Positions 58,807 to 62,000 of a DNA stretch of 62,000 nucleotides are shown here, piece after piece. Source of the stretch: Neocallimastix lanati (nom. inval.) (taxonomy: Eukaryota > Neocallimastigomycota > Neocallimastigomycetes > Neocallimastigales > Neocallimastigaceae); NCBI GenBank assembly GCA_016946835.1, contig JACVTC010000002.1, positions 1,787,501 to 1,849,500 of the forward strand. The letters run 5' to 3'. How positions within the stretch are numbered: the stretch's first letter is position 1; each line of letters opens with the position of its first letter. Below the pieces are notes generated by a model. That model was not told the DNA's origin and did no database searches. It saw only the letters and a list, made by a program, of their open reading frames with translations. Made by a program: the position numbers and the translations under genes.

Positions 58807-59094
58807 ACTATGAATATAATATAGACTATTTTAATATATGGAAATTTTTCATTCAAAGACTTGAGATTAAATTAATGATACATAGAAAAAGAAAAAGAAA
58901 AAAAAAAGAAAAAATATTTAAATGAAAAAAAAAAAAAAAAAAAAAAGGAAAAAGGAAAAAGGAAAAGTAAAAGGAAAATATTTAAAAAAGAAATAAAAGG
59001 TAAATTTTTAAATAATATATACGTATATTTAAAAATATTTCATATTATATATAATTTATTATTTATTTTTTATTAATTATTAATTATTAATATA
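58626..59094. other. Spacer, no gene
   Basis: A-rich, with a poly-A run at 58759-58803 and AAAAAGG-type purine tracts at about 58885-58980. Confidence 0.65.
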
Positions 59095-60110
59095 GTTATC
59101 ACAAAAGAAAGTGGTATTAATAGTAACAAGGTATATACTCCATATAATAAACATTTCTAGAAGTGACTATAGTATTAGTGGAAGCATCAAGAATTTTATA
59201 TCCAAGAGAGAAGCATAGCCTAAGAATATACCAAGGTTTAGTATTATTATCGAACTTGTTGGATTTATTATTATTATAGAAAAAGGTTATACATCCAAAA
59301 ACCTTTAGATGAGAAAAAAAAAATATCTATAGCTTTATTGAAAAAAATAATTCATTTAGGAATTTTATTATTCATACTATGATGTGAGTTTAAATTATAA
59401 AGATAAGCAGCACAAAGTATGGCGAAATCCCAGAATTTAGAAGGGAGTTTAGCTGAGTTAAGTAAAGTAGAATCGCAGCGATTAAGAGTTTGGTTCAACC
59501 ATTCAAGCACGACCATTTTTACTGAAGATTATCTGGAACGGAATGAATAAAATTAATACCATTATCATCTGAATAATTTGTAAGATGTTTATTAATATAT
59601 TCCGTACTCTTATCAGATTTTAAAAGTAATAAATATTATATAAAGTAGTATTAGAAATAAATTTATGAAATTTTAATAAAAATATTGGGAACATCAGATT
59701 TTTGTTTGATAAGATAAAATTCAAAAATATTTCTTTATCAAAAGGTATTCTTTTTTAATTTATTACATTTATTTTTATGACGTTCGAAAAAAAAAAAATT
59801 TTTTTTTTTTAAAGTCATTAATATATTGAATATAAATCATTGTTAATTAACTTAAAGTTAATAATTTTATATTATAGAATAATTAGGAGTACTTGGCCAG
59901 ATTGATAGAAAAGGTTTTTTTTTTTTTTTTAATATTTCTATCCTGCCATAAGCAGTCTTACATCCTCACAAATATTCTTGTAATCAATATTATCTAGAGA
60001 ATTAATTTCCACTAATTCATTATATGACTAATGATTATTCATTCGTGTTAAATGCACTCGAAAAACGAATTTCTTCTATGTAATATTGGTCTAGTAAGTT
60101 TTTTTTTTCT
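59095..60110 (-). mobile_element. Internally deleted Ty1/copia relic
   Basis: 59100-59730 matches the integrase part of the 17.6-21.1 kb element (about 18810-19205): CACA(A/G)AAGAAAGT(G/A)GTATTAAT, TTTAAATTATAAAGATAAGCA and TTAAGAGTTT(G/A)(G/A)TTCAAC(C/T). At about 59745 it jumps to Gag-like sequence (GGTATTCTTTTTTAATTTAT, as at 20460). The pre-integrase, protease and zinc-knuckle regions are therefore deleted. It has the same orientation as the first element and many stops. Confidence 0.75.
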
Positions 60111-60232
60111 TTTAACTATATCAATCAAAAATAAAATCTATAACTAAACTCAGAAAAAAAGTTCATAAGAAACAAGCTTCACCTCAGGATCATAAAATTT
60201 CCATTTTAGAAGTGAATTTTTTAATTCCAGAA

Positions 60233-60400
60233 TAAGGGTTTGAATTGACTATCTATCTGAAAGAAATTATGGTCTTCTCCTTCAGAGGCAATAGCCTTTA
60301 CTAGCCTGTCTTAACTGCATTTTCAGGGTTGACGTTCTCTGGTCAATTTGTGTTTAATACTGTTGGAAAAGCCAATCCTTGTACAGCGATATATATAGAG
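60233..60400 (-). mobile_element. LINE 3'-end fragment
   Basis: AGGGTTTGAATTGACTATCT followed by GAAAGAAATTATGGTCTTCT and CCTTCAGAGGCAATAGCC closely matches 34286-34440 at the 3' end of the LINE, with small insertions (a repeated ATCT). The peptide trace EGEDHNFFQI matches KGEDYNFFQI. Everything 5' of this is missing, as is usual for truncated LINE insertions. It abuts the polymerase fragment that follows. Confidence 0.85.
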
Positions 60401-62000
60401 ACTCCACAAAAATTATCAAAGTATTTATTAAGAAAAATATCTTGAGGGTAAAAAAGCAAGTTTACAAAATTAAATTTTCGAATTACCAAAGCTACGAAAA
60501 ATTATCATCCCAATTTATGTAATATGGATATTGTTTCAACCTTTTTGGTTGAATGTCAGCTAGAAACGGTAGGATGGATCCAAATCGAGGGTGACAAAAT
60601 TAAAAAAAACCAACGACATTTTACTACGTTTGAACATGAATATATATTACAAGTTATAAAAACATAAAATCCATAGATATTAATAAATACCCAGAACCTT
60701 TCGATTATATCTTTTGATATTGAATGCATGTCTCATGATTTTTCAATCATTTCCTAATCGATATATGTATGAGGATGTTATATCTACGATTAGAGTATTG
60801 TATACAAAGATAAAGATGTTTAAAAAAAATATAGCTTTATGTGTCAAGTTTGAAAAGGATACCGAAATTATTAATCACGAAAATCTTAGCGATATCAATT
60901 CCAGATTTATTTCATTCGTTGATATTGATATGCTATCAGAAATTAAAAAGACTCACCGAAATTCCACTCCTGTATTGAAAGCATCTAAAGAAAAAAAAGA
61001 AAAATGTCAATTTAATTCAGACGTCAATTATGACATATTTAAAAAAAAAAAGGAACATTTTAATAATAATAATAATAATAATAACAATAACTGTATGGAT
61101 GACAATAACAATAAAAGTATGAATGTTAATAAAAATAGCAGAATTGATGACAACAATAAAAATAGCTTTATGGATGATAATAAATAAAAAAAAAATTTCT
61201 GGATTTGAACGGAATGGATAGAGCACCTTTGAATATATTCAGTTCTTTTGAAAGCCAAGATATTAGTGTAGGAATAAAGATTTCAATAAATATCAAAAAT
61301 ACATGTCGATTTTGAAAAATAATAATGGCTTGAAATCTTCTAATCGAAATAGATACAATAATTTTAGAAATTTAATTTGCAATAGTGCAAGTCTAGAGAC
61401 GCAAACTAAAATAGATATTGAAAATAGAAAAAAAGGAAAAAAGAAAACGAAGGAAGAAAAAACAAGTATGAAAATTATGAAGAAATCGAAGAATTTATTA
61501 AGAAGATGGATAGAAAGAAAGAAGAAAATAATACAAAAGCAAATACCTTTAATGAAGAATATGAAATAATATTTGTGGAAACAGAGTATGAGTTGTTGTG
61601 TGAATTCTTTTAATCAGATAAGAATTTATGATCCTGATCTCATTATTGGATACAATACGTTTTGGCTTTGATTATATGTATTTGATGCAGAGAATTGGGA
61701 TGTATTTAGTAAGTAATGAATCTTCGACGTGCTTTTCTACAAGTCGTATCGTCAATAAAGAAAAAAGCAGAGTTCAATGAATCGTGGAATGACGAGTTAG
61801 AGATATATATTCCAGGTCGTTTAGCCATCGATATATATAAATTTACCAAATCGTTGAATTTTACCATCATCTAGCTTAAATTATGTTTCGGAAAAGTTGT
61901 TGAAAAAGCGAAAAATTGATTTGCCATACAAAGATATGCTTTATCTAATCCATGAAAACACCGTAGAGGCGTTAAAAAAGGTAGCGGTTTATTGTATAAT
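60395..62000 (+). pseudogene. Broken family-B DNA polymerase, large-DNA-virus-like, partial
   Basis: Successive plus-strand pieces in changing frames spell the N-terminal half of a family-B DNA polymerase. About 60452-60664 is N-terminal domain text ending near VGWIQIEGDK. 60698-60740 is the ExoI motif (SFDIECMSHD). 60743-61060 starts FPNRYMYEDVI and runs into a Lys- and Asn-rich insert (to about 61190, partly codon-slippage AAT repeats). About 61554-61613 gives ETEYELLCEFF. 61639-61700 gives the ExoII region (LIIGYNTF, then GFDYMYLMQRIG). About 61815 gives GRLAIDIYKF, and 61861 onward LNYVSEKLL, KIDLPYKDM and VAVYCI at the window edge, just where ExoIII begins. At least five frame changes make it non-functional. 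The GYNTFGFD and KIDLPYK style is that of nucleocytoplasmic large DNA viruses rather than host Pol delta; this assignment rests on motif memory only. The gene continues beyond the window, and its 5' end is cut by a LINE fragment. Confidence 0.78.

Noticed and set aside
1-62000. tRNA genes
   Set aside because: No stretch with recognisable A and B box sequences and a cloverleaf was found by eye; a covariance-model scan would be needed to exclude one.

Overview
The window is extremely AT-rich. It carries secreted carbohydrate-esterase genes with short introns, a multi-domain esterase flanked by fungal-type (CBM10-like) dockerins, Asn/Thr/Lys-rich low-complexity coding stretches, long homopolymer and TTTTA/AAT tracts, and decayed eukaryotic transposons. 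Together these point to the nuclear genome of an anaerobic gut fungus (Neocallimastigomycota). The genus cannot be told from the sequence.

Layout: 1-5.4 kb is non-coding AT-rich DNA with duplicated blocks. From 5.5 to 33.3 kb lies a cluster of six copies of one secreted alpha/beta-hydrolase esterase gene, all three-exon with the same intron positions. Copies 1-3 (5779-7104, 10387-11713, 15697-17023) are head-to-tail and nearly identical, including introns and promoter. Copies 4 (minus, 23038-24181) and 5 (plus, 27343-28488) form a 1.3-kb inverted duplication around a 3.2-kb spacer, and copy 5 is frameshifted inside its catalytic GHSAG motif. Copy 6 (minus, 31781-33285) is intact but diverged. 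The spacers hold a foldback element, an 18-unit minisatellite, hairpins, a degenerate Ty1/copia element whose YVDD motif is inverted relative to the rest of its pol, and fragments of a MULE and of LINE-like sequence.

34.2-38.2 kb is a nearly full-length LINE-type retrotransposon (minus) with an endonuclease and reverse transcriptase. 40.1-43.9 kb is the best-preserved host gene: a 1258-aa secreted protein with dockerin, CE2-like esterase, a second nearly identical CE2-like esterase, a long Thr/Lys/Pro linker and a second dockerin. It probably acts on acetylated plant polysaccharides as part of a cellulosome-like complex. The six single-domain esterases lack dockerins and would be secreted free.

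47.6-53.1 kb holds two MULE-type transposon relics; one is bounded by a perfect 28-nt terminal inverted repeat. 53.1-56.7 kb is AT-rich filler ending in a 300-bp TTTTA tract. 56.7-58.6 kb holds two decayed fragments of an M13 (neprilysin-like) peptidase, followed by an internally deleted copia relic (59.1-60.1 kb) and a LINE 3' fragment (60.2-60.4 kb). The last 1.6 kb (60.4 kb to the window end) is a broken family-B DNA polymerase with exonuclease-domain motifs resembling those of nucleocytoplasmic large DNA viruses. It is probably an endogenised viral fragment continuing past the window edge, and is the most surprising item here.
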